Part shown: positions 7,612-15,910 of the stretch, piece after piece
Numbering within the stretch: the stretch's first letter is position 1
Layout of the letters: each line of letters opens with the position of its first letter
Source: Mayfieldus sp963772265
GTDB lineage: Bacteria > Actinomycetota > Thermoleophilia > Solirubrobacterales > 70-9
Direction: 5' to 3'
Assembly: GCA_963772265.1 (NCBI GenBank)
Contig: CAVYWS010000002.1
Coordinates: 310,001-374,000 of the forward strand
DNA: 64,000 bases
The notes under the pieces: model-generated
Databases searched by the model: none
What the model saw: the letters and a program-made list of their open reading frames with translations, nothing else
What the model was told of the DNA's origin: nothing
Program-made: the position numbers and the translations under genes

Positions 7612-9117
7612 TCAGCGGGCCAGGGCGCCGATCACCTCACGCCACCATTCCCGCGCCTGCTCGGTGGCGGCCCGTTCGAGGCTCCGCCTCGCCGCCCCCC
7701 GCAGGGCGCTGGCCGAGCCGATCGCCAGCACCGGCCCGGTGAACGCGTAGCGGCCGTCGTCGAGCTCGACCAGAGCGCCGGGCCGGTCGAGCCGGGTGCG
7801 GAGCTGGCGCTCCACCTCGAGGCCGGCGATCCGGCGCGGATAGGCGGGGTCGCCGTCGGCGCCGCTCCAGGGCCGAGTCGTGAATACCAGCGCCGTGCTG
7901 CTGGCGGGGCGGCGGGGCAGGGGCACCGCGCTGAGCGCGGGTGAGTCCGTGGTGACTCCAAGCCGTCTCGCGATCGGCTCGAAGGTGGCGCCCTGAACGA
8001 GGGTCGAGAGCAGCACCGCGAAGAAGACGATGTTGAAGAACTCGACGCTGTGCGGCACGCCCTCGATCACCGGGAAGGTTGCGAGCACGACGGGCACGGC
8101 GCCGCGCAGCCCGGCCCAGCCGAGCACCGCTCGCTCGGCCACCGAGAATCCCTCGAACAGCGTCGAGACGAAGACGGCTGCCGGCCTCGCGACAAGGGCG
8201 AGGATCAAGGCCAGCAGCGTCCCCTTCAGCGCCACGTCGCCCAGGTGTGAGGGAAACACCAGGAGCCCGAGGACGATGAAGAGGGTCACCTGGGCGACCC
8301 AGGCGAGGCCCTGGTGGAAGATCCGCACCGTCGTCTTCGCCGGCATCGTCGCGCTGCCCAACATCAGCCCGGCCAGATAGACGGCGAAGAAACCGGACCC
8401 GTGCAGCGTCGCCGCCGTACCGTAGGCGAGAGCGGCGATCCCGATCGTCCCCAGCGGGTAGGCGCCGGCGGTGCCGAGCCGCGCCCGGCGCAGACCCTGG
8501 ATCCCGAGCCAGCCCACCGCCACCCCGGCCGCGAGCCCGATCCCGAGCTCGCGCAGAAACAGCAGCGCCATGTCGAAGACGCCGTAGTCGGGCCCCTGGA
8601 TCCAGTCGATGAAGCCGATCACCAGCAGCACCGCGACCGGGTCGTTGAAGCCGGCCTCGCCCTCGAGTAGGCGAGCGAGGCGATGGCGCAGGGTCGAGCC
8701 GCGGAGCACAGCGAAGATCGCGGCGCCGTCGGTGGCGGCGACGATCGAGCCGACGAGCAGCCCGTCGAGGGTCGAGAAGTCGAAGATCAGCGCCGCCGCC
8801 AGGCCGGCGATCAGCGCGGTGCAGATCGTCCCCAGCACGGCCAGGCTCAGTGAAGGACGCAGGACCCGCCGGATCTCGTCCAGCCCCGCGTCGAGGCCGC
8901 CCTCGAACAGGATCAGCGCCAGAGCGACGGTTCCGATCGTGCGGGCGAGCTCGTAGTCGCTGAACTCGATCCAGCCGGTGCCGTCGGAGCCGATCGCCAT
9001 CCCGAGACCGAGGAAGAGCACCAGCCCGGGGACGCGCAGCCGACCGGCGGCGAGCGTGGCGCCAAGCCCGCCGACCAGCAGCGCCCCCCCGACGAGGATC
9101 ATCTGACCGTCGCTCAT
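7612..9117 (-). CDS. Cation/proton antiporter (NhaP/CPA1 type, probably K+/H+ or Na+/H+)
   Basis: 501 aa. About 13 membrane segments span residues 5-390, with the CPA signature VLILFEGGLDAGLDEI-like block (LALILFEGGLDA near residue 70), SIVAATDGAAIFAVLRG (unwound helix with Asp) and GEAGFNDPVAVLLVIG (Asn-Asp ion-binding pair typical of electroneutral CPA1 antiporters). A cytoplasmic tail of about 110 aa resembles the regulatory tail of NhaP2 proteins. ATG 9117 gives the usual short lead before helix 1. It is divergent from the osmoprotectant transporter genes, which fits a shared role in osmotic or ionic balance. Confidence 0.88.
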   Translation of the reverse strand: MSDGQMILVGGALLVGGLGATLAAGRLRVPGLVLFLGLGMAIGSDGTGWIEFSDYELARTIGTVALALILFEGGLDAGLDEIRRVLRPSLSLAVLGTICTALIAGLAAALIFDFSTLDGLLVGSIVAATDGAAIFAVLRGSTLRHRLARLLEGEAGFNDPVAVLLVIGFIDWIQGPDYGVFDMALLFLRELGIGLAAGVAVGWLGIQGLRRARLGTAGAYPLGTIGIAALAYGTAATLHGSGFFAVYLAGLMLGSATMPAKTTVRIFHQGLAWVAQVTLFIVLGLLVFPSHLGDVALKGTLLALILALVARPAAVFVSTLFEGFSVAERAVLGWAGLRGAVPVVLATFPVIEGVPHSVEFFNIVFFAVLLSTLVQGATFEPIARRLGVTTDSPALSAVPLPRRPASSTALVFTTRPWSGADGDPAYPRRIAGLEVERQLRTRLDRPGALVELDDGRYAFTGPVLAIGSASALRGAARRSLERAATEQAREWWREVIGALAR

Positions 9118-9150
9118 CCCGCGTAGCTTCGCGCAGGAGCCGCCGCGTAA

Positions 9151-9156
9151 TAGGAT
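9151..9156 (+). promoter_or_regulatory. Predicted leaderless -10 box for opuCA
   Basis: TAGGAT, then 10 nt, then GTG at 9167; no Shine-Dalgarno sequence. Confidence 0.45.
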
Positions 9157-9166
9157 CGGTCCACTC

Positions 9167-10373
9167 GTGGCGTTCGTCTCCGCTCCTGAGGACGGGGGAA
9201 CGGAGGGGGCGGCCGGTGCGGCCGCCGTCCGATACGAGCACGTCACAAAGCGCTACCCCGGCCAGGCCAACCCGGCAATCGAGGACCTCGACCTCGAGGT
9301 CCCGGCGGGCGAGATCTGCGTGCTGGTCGGCCCCTCGGGGTGCGGCAAGACGACCGCGATGCGGATGGTCAACCGCACGGTCGAGATCACCGAGGGCGAG
9401 ATCCTGGTCGGCGGCACCTCGGTGCGCGACCGCAACGCCGCCGAGCTGCGCCGTGAGATCGGCTACGTGATCCAGGAGGTCGGCCTCTTCCCGCACCGCA
9501 CCGTGGCCGCCAACATCGCCACCGTCCCCCACCTGCTGGGCTGGGATCGCCGGCGCACGGACGACCGCGTCGAGGAGCTGATGGAGCTGGTCGGCCTCGA
9601 CCCGGCCTTCGCCGGCCGCTACCCGGCCCAGCTCTCCGGCGGCCAGCAGCAGCGGGTCGGCGTCGCGCGGGCGCTGGCCGCCGATCCCCGGGTGATGCTG
9701 ATGGACGAGCCGTTCGGCGCCATCGACCCGATCACCCGCGGGCGCCTCCAGAACGAATTCCTCCGCCTCCAGGGCGAGATCCAAAAGACGGTCCTCTTCG
9801 TCACCCACGACATCGACGAGGCGATCAAGATGGGCGACCGGGTGGCGGTGCTCAAGGAGGGCGGGCGGCTTGCCCAGTACGCGACTCCGGCCGAGCTGCT
9901 GATGGCGCCCGCCGACGAGTTCGTCGAGGACTTCGTCGGCGCCGACCGGGCGCTGAAGCGGCTGGCGCTGATGCGGGTCCGCGACATCGACCTCTGGGAG
10001 GCTCCGCTCGCCTTCGTCGGCCAGTCGACCGGCGAGGTGCGGGCGAAGCTGCACTCGGGCCGAGGTGCCGCACCCGCTCCTGGTCGACTCCGCAGCGCCG
10101 GCCGCTCGGCTGGCTCTCGCAGCGCGACCTCTCCGCGGAGACGGTCCCCGAGCGCGCCGACAGCGCCCCCGACCCGCTGCTCGACCTCGACGCCGTGATG
10201 CGCGACGCGCTCGCCGACCTGCTGCAGTCCGAGTCCCGCTACGCGCCGGTGACCGACAGCGAGGGCCGAGATCGCCGGGGTGCTCTCGATCGAGATCATC
10301 TCCGAGTTCCTTGGCTCGCCGGAGGCGCGGAGCGAGGAGCACGCCGCGCCGGAGAGGCCGCGGGATGAGGTGA
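9167..10373 (+). CDS. opuCA: Osmoprotectant (glycine betaine/choline) ABC transporter ATP-binding protein, frameshifted
   Basis: The first 290 or so residues are intact: Walker A GPSGCGKTT, Q-loop VIQEVGLFP, signature LSGGQQQRVGVARAL, Walker B VMLMDEP, switch His THDIDEA. The frame then breaks near 10055-10095 and again near 10268. Reading across the breaks restores a CBS-domain tail (VPHPLLVDS, GWLSQRDLS, SRYAPVTDSEGR, IAGVLSIEIISEFLG), as expected for ProV/OpuCA, where tandem CBS domains sense ionic strength. The real stop is probably the TGA at 10371, overlapping the permease start as GTGA. Breaks are interpreted as sequence errors because the flanking operon is intact. Confidence 0.85.
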
Positions 10374-11104
10374 TCGGAGTCAGCCCGCAACTGCTCGTCG
10401 CGGCTCAGGAGGTGCCGAAGAACTTCTTTCACCAGCGCACCGGGGAGAGCTGCATCGCGCAGAACAAGCTCTGCCCCGGCTGGGCGATCGATCACATCGA
10501 CCGCTACGTCACTCCCGCCGAGCAGCACGTCGTCCTGGTCTCGGTCTCTGTGGCGATCGGCTTCGCGATCGCCTTCGGCCTCGCGCTGCTCGCTCACAGG
10601 CAGCGCTGGCTGGCCACCCCTGTGCTCGGCGTGACCGGGGTCCTCTACACGATCCCCAGCGTCGCCTTCATCTTCCTGCTGCTGCCGATCACCGGCCTCG
10701 GCAAGGACACGGCGATCATCGCCCTGACCGCCTACACGCTGCAGATCATCTTCCGCAACATCCTCGCCGGGCTGGCCAACGTCCCCTCCTCGGTCAAGGA
10801 CTCCGCCCGGGGGATGGGGTTCACCGAGCGCCAGGTCCTCTGGCGGGTCGAGCTGCCGCTGGCGCTGCCGGAGATCATCGCCGGGCTGCGGATCGCAACC
10901 GTCTCGACGGTTGCGCTCGCGACGCTGGCGGTGTTCGCGAACGGCGGCGGCCTCGGCACCCAGATCTATCCCGGGATCGACTTCAAGACCGGCGTCGCGA
11001 CGGCGGGTCTGATCGCGATCCTGATCGCCTTCGGGTTCGACGCGATCCTGATCGGCGTGCAGCGGCTGCTGACACCGTGGCGCCGGAAAGGGCTGAGCGC
11101 GTGA
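10370..11104 (+). CDS. opuCB: Osmoprotectant ABC transporter permease (OpuCB-like)
   Basis: 244 aa from GTG 10370. A binding-protein-dependent transport inner-membrane component with about six hydrophobic segments and the EAA-type loop DSARGMGFTERQVLWRVELPLALPEIIAG, which docks on the ATPase. An N-terminal stretch of about 40 aa (FFHQRTGESCIAQNKLCPGWAIDHIDRY) carries two cysteines and precedes the first helix. The frame is open further upstream but that part encodes the end of the ATPase. It overlaps the next permease by GTGA. Confidence 0.87.
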   Translation: MIGVSPQLLVAAQEVPKNFFHQRTGESCIAQNKLCPGWAIDHIDRYVTPAEQHVVLVSVSVAIGFAIAFGLALLAHRQRWLATPVLGVTGVLYTIPSVAFIFLLLPITGLGKDTAIIALTAYTLQIIFRNILAGLANVPSSVKDSARGMGFTERQVLWRVELPLALPEIIAGLRIATVSTVALATLAVFANGGGLGTQIYPGIDFKTGVATAGLIAILIAFGFDAILIGVQRLLTPWRRKGLSA

Positions 11105-11838
11105 TCGCCCCCCACCTCGAGCCCTCGTTCCTCGGCCTCTTCGGGCAGGCGATCGACTTCATCCTCCACGGCCAGCAGGCGAAGGTCGCGGGGACCGAGG
11201 TCGGCGGGCCGGACGAGGTCATCAGCCTGATCGGCACCCACCTCAAGGTCACCGGCCTCGCGATGGGGGTCGGCCTGGTCGCGGCCCTGCCGGCCGGCGT
11301 GATCCTCGGCCACTACGGGAAGGGCGAGCTGGTCGCGATATCGATCGGCAACGCCGGACGGGCACTGCCGGAGCTGGCCGTGATCGCCTTCCTTGCCACG
11401 GTGATCGGGGTCGGGCTGCTCAACATCACGATCGCGCTGGCGATCCTCGCCGTGCCGCCGATCCTCACCAACAGCTTCGTCGCGATCCGCCAGGTTCCAC
11501 GCGGGGCGGTCGAGGCGGCGCGGGGAATGGGCATGACCACCAGCGAGGTGATCCTCAAGGTCGAGCTGCCGCTCGCGGTTCCGACGATCATGAGCGGGAT
11601 CCGGACCTCGACCATCAACGTCGTCGCCACCGCTACCCTCGCGTCGCTGGTCGGGACCCTGACCCTCGGCGAGCTGATCTTCCATCCCAACGTCTACGGC
11701 CAGGACGGCGTGCTCGCCGGCGCGATCTGCGTCGCCCTGCTGGCGCTCGTGCTCGAGCTCGCCCTGGCCGTGCTGCAGAGGCTCCTGACCTCGCCCGGCA
11801 TCCGGGTCGCGCAGACCGCGGGAGCCGGAACCACTTGA
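11101..11838 (+). CDS. opuCD: Osmoprotectant ABC transporter permease (OpuCD-like)
   Basis: 245 aa from GTG 11101, which overlaps the previous stop (GTGA). Six hydrophobic segments; the EAA loop reads EAARGMGMTTSEVILKVELPLAVPTIMSG. Paralogous to the upstream permease; the two are expected to form the heterodimeric channel, as in OpuC systems. Forty nt separate it from the binding-protein gene. Confidence 0.87.
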   Translation: MIAPHLEPSFLGLFGQAIDFILHGQQAKVAGTEVGGPDEVISLIGTHLKVTGLAMGVGLVAALPAGVILGHYGKGELVAISIGNAGRALPELAVIAFLATVIGVGLLNITIALAILAVPPILTNSFVAIRQVPRGAVEAARGMGMTTSEVILKVELPLAVPTIMSGIRTSTINVVATATLASLVGTLTLGELIFHPNVYGQDGVLAGAICVALLALVLELALAVLQRLLTSPGIRVAQTAGAGTT

Positions 11839-11877
11839 ATTCTCGACCCAGTCCAAGATCAAAAGGAGGAATCGCAA

Positions 11878-12865
11878 ATGAGCATCAAGCGCACCAAGGT
11901 TGGCGCCAAAGCGCTCTTCGCGGCGCTCCTCGCTCTCGTCCTGGTGCTCGGCGTCGCCGCCTGTGGCAGCGACAACGGCGACAACGGCGGTGGCGGAGGA
12001 GGCGGCGGCGGAAAGATCGTGTCCAACCCCGATAACGGCAAGGTCACGCTGACGGTCGGCTCGAAGAACTTCACCGAGCAGATCGTCCTCGGGGAGATCT
12101 ACTCCCAGGCGCTGGAGGCCGCCGGCTACAAGGTCAAGCGAGCGCTCGACCTGGGGTCCGAGCAGGTCGCGCTGCAGGCGCTGAAGACGGGCCAGATCTC
12201 CGGCTATCCGGAGTACACGAGCACGGCGCTGACCTCGTTCTTCGACGTCGCGCCGGAGGACGTTCCCAGCGACGCCCAGCAGGCCGTACCAGGAGTCGAA
12301 GGTCGACTTCGAGAAGGAAGGCCTGACCGCCTTCCCGCCGACCCCGTTCGCCAGCGCCAACGCGGTCGGGACACTGAAGAAGACCGCCGAGAAGCTCGGG
12401 CTGACGAACGTCTCCGACCTGGAGGGCAAGTCGCAGGACCTGACCCTTTACGGATCGCCCGAGTGCCGGCAGCGGGTCGACTGCCTGGTCGGCCTCGAGG
12501 ACGGCTACGGGTTGAAGTTCAAGAGCTTCACCCCGGTCGACATCGGGCTTCGCTACACGGTGCTCGACAAGGGCCAGGCCGATCTGTCGATCCTGTTCAC
12601 GACCGACGCCCAGCTGTCCGCCGACAAGGACAAGTACGTGATCCTTGCCGACGACAAGAAGATCTTCCCGGCCGGGAACGTCATCTTCGTCACCGATCAG
12701 AACGTGGTGAAGAAGGCCGGACCGGATTACGAGAAGACGATCACCCAGGTACAGAGCGGCCTCACGATCAAGGTGATGCAGGAGCTCGACGCCCGGGTCG
12801 ACATCGACCGCCAGCAACCGTCCGATGTCGCCCACCAGTACCTGAAGGCTGCGGGCTACATGTAG
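11878..12865 (+). CDS. opuCC: Osmoprotectant-binding lipoprotein (OpuCC/OpuBC-like), one frameshift
   Basis: AAAAGGAGG precedes ATG 11878. The N-terminus is a lipoprotein signal peptide with lipobox LGVAAC (Cys near residue 24) followed by an Asn/Gly-rich linker. The ligand-binding domain starts VTLTVGSKNFTEQIVLGEIYSQ, the standard OpuC/ProX-type opening, and GYPEYTSTAL is also present. A single surplus base near 12285 breaks the frame: removing it joins DAQQA to YQESKVDFEKEGLTAF. The span is 988 nt (3n+1), so one insertion gives exactly 328 aa ending QYLKAAGYM. Confidence 0.88.
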
Positions 12866-12882
12866 CCGAGGCCTCCTACGGT

Positions 12883-12911
12883 GGACGGGCCGGGCCTGGC
12901 CCGGCCCGTCC
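12883..12911 (+). terminator. Strong GC hairpin ending the opuC operon
   Basis: GGACGGGCCGGGCC at 12883-12896 is a perfect inverted repeat of 12898-12911, only 18 nt after the opuCC stop. There is no long U tract, as is usual in high-GC actinobacteria. A transcription terminator or mRNA 3'-end stabiliser is the likely role. Confidence 0.7.
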
Positions 12912-13091
12912 AGTCCGGTCGCGGGATCGGCCTCAGGGCCCTTGAAGCAGAGGCGTTCTCGATTTCAGGCCCGGCCAGGCGGCCTTAAGCATTTCGCCAG
13001 GTGTTTCATGGCTTGCGAAGCGGGTAGGCCAACGTACGTGCGTCGAGCAGGTGCCCGTGCGCGCGCGCGTTCGGAGGGACCCGACGCCAGG

Positions 13092-13165
13092 ACTGCCGGT
13101 TGCCCCCGCCGGGAAGCTGGGTTGTCTCCCCCCGTGCCCGGCGCCCGGCGGGCGCAACCGGCAGT
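13092..13165. repeat. Long imperfect inverted repeat (22-nt arms)
   Basis: Arms at 13092-13113 and 13144-13165 are complementary over 22 positions with a single mismatch, separated by a 30-nt loop. The arms begin ACTGCCGGTTGC. The element sits between the opuC terminator and the small gene at 13222, in a stretch with no convincing larger gene. It may be a structured RNA, a mobile-element relic or a bidirectional terminator. Confidence 0.6.
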
Positions 13166-13221
13166 AACCCTGCCCGCGCTGCCAGGCGGGGTGGGCGAGG
13201 TCGACGCCGGGTTCGCGGTGA

Positions 13222-13335
13222 CTATGGGGCGAGACGCAGCAGATCCGCGAAGATCAGGGCGTCGAGCTCGACCGCCAGCTCGGCCTCGGGCTGGGTCCCG
13301 GCATCGGTCTGGGGCTCTTGCTTGGCAGGTTCCAT
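13222..13335 (-). CDS. Small acidic peptide gene (37 aa), unknown
   Basis: ATG 13335 follows GGAAGGAGG with a 5-nt spacer, one of the best ribosome binding sites in the window, and the frame closes with TAG at 13222. The peptide starts MEPAKQEPQTDAG and ends ALIFADLLRLAP: an acidic, Pro/Gln-rich N-terminal half and an amphipathic leucine-rich C-terminal half. No family is recognised. It lies just downstream (same strand) of the MarR-MFS gene with no overlap to any other gene. It could be a regulatory microprotein or a peptide precursor; this is inference only. Confidence 0.5.
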   Translation of the reverse strand: MEPAKQEPQTDAGTQPEAELAVELDALIFADLLRLAP

Positions 13336-13431
13336 TCCCGCCTCCTTCCGGTAGGGCTCGGTTCGTCGAGCGGCGAACCTACGCCGCCGGGCTCAAGGTC
13401 CGGTGAGCATTCGGTGACCGCCAGGTAAAGA

Positions 13432-15203
13432 TCAGGCGACCAGCAGCTCGTGCTCGTCGGTGTGCGCCTCTTCGCGCGCCGGGCGGCCGGCTCGGCAGCG
13501 GTCGAGGGGCCGCTGCTCGCGCTCGACCCGGACCAGGGCGGTGCGGGCCGCCCAGGCGGCGGCCAGGCCGGAGACGCCGGCCATCACCAGGGCCCACCTC
13601 GGGTCATACGCCTGTGAGAGCCAGCCGGAGATCGGTCCGCCGATCGCGGTCGAACCGAGGAAGACGATCGAGTACAGGGCCATGACCCGGCCCCGCATCT
13701 CGGGCTGGACCTCGAGCTGGAGATAGGAGTTGAGGCTGGCGGCGAAGGTCACCGTCGTCGGCGCCCAGGAGCGCCAGCAGCGGCAGCTCGAAGGCCAGCG
13801 ACGGGGCGGCGGCGGCGAGCAGCGACAGGACTCCGAATCCCAGCGCGGCGGCTGCGATCACCGCGGCGCTGGTGCGGCCCCGGGCCCCGGTCGCCAGCGC
13901 ACCTCCGACCGACCCCACCGCCATCGCGGTCACCAGGGCGGCATAGACGGTCGCGCCGCCGCCGAAGGTGAAGCGGGCGAGCAGCGGCAGGATCGTCTGG
14001 AAGTTGTAGCCAAAGGTCCCGACCACGGCCATCAGGCCCAGCGGGACGGCCAGCCGCGGGCTGGCGGCGACGTGGCGCAGCGCCGGCCCGCACCGCGCCC
14101 GGCCCTCGCGGCGCCCGGGGCCCGCTTCGAGCGTCTCCGGCTCCATCCGCCAGAGGGCCAGGATCATCACGCCGAAGGTGGCTGCGTTGATCGCGAAGCA
14201 GGGCTCGACGCCGACCGTGGCGATCAGCACGCCGGCCAGCGCGGGCCCGATGATCCGGGCGCACTGGACCAGGACGCTGTTGAGGCTGACCGCGTTGACG
14301 ACCCGGTCCGTGCCCACCATCTCGATCACGAAGCTCTGCCGGGTCGGGTTGTCGACCGAGTTGACCGCGCCGCGAGCGAAGACCATCGCGTAGACCATCG
14401 GCGCGGTGACGACCCCGGTCACGCTGACCCCGAACAGGGCCAGGGCCGGCAGCGCCATCAGCGCCTGGGTCGTCATCAGCAGGCTCCGCTTCGGGAAGCG
14501 GTCGGCGAGCAGCCCGCCCCAGGCGCCGAACAGCAGCATCGGCAGGAACTGCAGGGCGCGTGGTCAGGCCCACCGCCACCCCGCTGTCGGTCAGCGACAG
14601 GACCAGCCAGATCTCGGCAACCATCTGCATCCAGTTGCCGGACAGCGAGACGACCTGCCCCGCGAAGTAGCGCCGGTAGTTGGGGACCTGGAGGGAGTCG
14701 AATGAGCGGCGAAGGGCGGCGGTCAAGCCCGCCCCTCCCCCGCCGCCCGGCGCCCGGTCGCCCTCGAGCAGCCGCTCGAGGATCTGCGCCGCGCGCTCCA
14801 GGCTCGCCACGTCATCGGTGTCGAGGCCGCGCATGCGGCGGGCCAGATAGGCGTTCTTTCGCCGTCGCAGCCTTCGCAGGCGCTCACGGCCCTCGCCGGT
14901 GATGGCGATCAGCGCGCTGCGCCCGTCGTTGGGGTCGGGCGTGCGCTCGATCAGCCCCTCCGCCTCGAGGCCGCGCAGGATGCGGGTGGCGGTGGGGCGC
15001 TTGACGGCCTCGATCTCGGCCAGCTCGCTGGGGGTCAGCGGGCCGTGCAGCTCGACGGTCACCAGCGCCGAGGCCCTGGAAGGCCGCATCTCGGTGCCGG
15101 CTTCCTGGCGCATCCGCCGCGCCGCCCTGTTGATGACCAGCCGCAGGTGCGCGGCAGTCTCCTCCAGGGTGTTGGGATCAGTCTCTTGTTGATAGCCTGA
15201 CAT
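13432..15203 (-). CDS. MarR-family regulator fused to an MFS (DHA3/EntS-type) transporter, two frameshifts
   Basis: From ATG 15203 the first 155 residues are a MarR winged helix (AAHLRLVINRAARRMRQEAG, LTPSELAEIEAVKRPTATRILRGLEAEGLIER, DGRSALIAIT). After a Gly-rich linker (GGGGGAGLTAAL) the same frame continues into a 12-helix MFS exporter (NYRRYFAGQVVSLSGNWMQMVAE; LLADRFPKRSLL; NPTRQSFVIEMV). Two surplus bases, near 14555 and 13745, break the MFS part; the span is 1772 nt (3n+2), matching exactly two insertions and a 589-aa fusion. ATG 15227 lies inside the operator palindrome, so 15203 is preferred. Predicted role: self-regulated drug or metabolite efflux. Confidence 0.75.
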
Positions 15204-15214
15204 ATAGTTTCTCT

Positions 15215-15226
15215 TGCTAATTAGCA
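15215..15226. promoter_or_regulatory. Palindromic operator, probable MarR autoregulatory site
   Basis: TGCTAATTAGCA is a perfect 12-bp palindrome in an AT-rich island 12 nt upstream of the MarR-MFS start. Its size and position are typical of MarR operators. Confidence 0.6.
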
Positions 15227-15298
15227 TAGCAAACTGCTTATGATCGCGCTCACGGTAGGCGCAGGCTCGTCGAGAATGTCCGCCGAGCCAACACGTTC

Positions 15299-15910
15299 AT
15301 GACCATCGCGCGATCAAGCGTCCGGCGGGATCTTCGCGAGTCACTACGCGAGCCACGCCAGTCGCCGGTCGCTGGGTATCGACTTCGATGGTCTGGCTCA
15401 CCGTGGGCGAGATGTTCTCGGCTTCCTCGTGCCTCAACCGCCGACTCCGCCGGGACTACAGAGCTGACGGGCGCTCGAGATTCTGCCTCGCAGGCGCTGA
15501 CGCGCCTGCTGCGCTACCGCTCGCCCCGCACGGTGGTCGCGGGCGCCGCCTTCGTCGGCTTCGAGAATTCCCACGACTACACGACATGGCAGGGCATCTA
15601 CTGGGCGATCACGACGATGACGACGCTTGGCTCCGACATCTATCCGACCACGACCGGCGCCGAGATCCTCTCGGTGGTCCTGCTTCTGATCGGGATCTCC
15701 TTCGTCGCGCTGCTGACCGGCGCGATAGCACAGCGGTTCCTCGGGCCGGAGCTCGCCGAAGTCGAGGCCGAGCTTGAAACCGGCGAGCAGTCGGCGGAGG
15801 TGGTCGCACTGCGTCAGATGCGCGAGGTGCGCGCCCAGCTCCAGGGCCTCGAGGTGGCGCTGGAGCGTCTGATCGACGACGCGACCGCTCGCCAGGCGAA
15901 GCAAAGCTAG
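15299..15910 (+). CDS. Potassium-channel-like protein (Ion_trans_2 pore), N-terminus doubtful
   Basis: 203 aa from ATG 15299. The recognisable part runs from about residue 90: a pore helix and filter (IYWAITTMTTLGSDIYP), one long membrane helix (ILSVVLLLIGISFVALLTGAIAQRFL) and a C-terminal coiled coil (EVEAELETGEQSAEVVALRQMREVRAQLQGLEVALERL). The filter reads TLGSD instead of TVGYGD. The first membrane helix is reduced to TVVAGAAFVG and the first 80 residues look unlike protein, so an indel or deletion near 15400-15540 is suspected. Its stop shares the palindromic CTAG with the convergent PucR gene stop. Confidence 0.55.
   Translation: MTIARSSVRRDLRESLREPRQSPVAGYRLRWSGSPWARCSRLPRASTADSAGTTELTGARDSASQALTRLLRYRSPRTVVAGAAFVGFENSHDYTTWQGIYWAITTMTTLGSDIYPTTTGAEILSVVLLLIGISFVALLTGAIAQRFLGPELAEVEAELETGEQSAEVVALRQMREVRAQLQGLEVALERLIDDATARQAKQS

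Noticed and set aside
7637..10597. Very long minus-strand open frame over the opuC genes
   Set aside because: Antisense to the ATPase and permease; high GC at third positions produces long open shadows. No binding site and low-complexity Arg/Gly/Asp composition.
12240..12320. Programmed +1 frameshifting in opuCC and other genes
   Set aside because: Sites share no slippery sequence, rare codon or stop context, and the same single-base surplus appears in many unrelated families.
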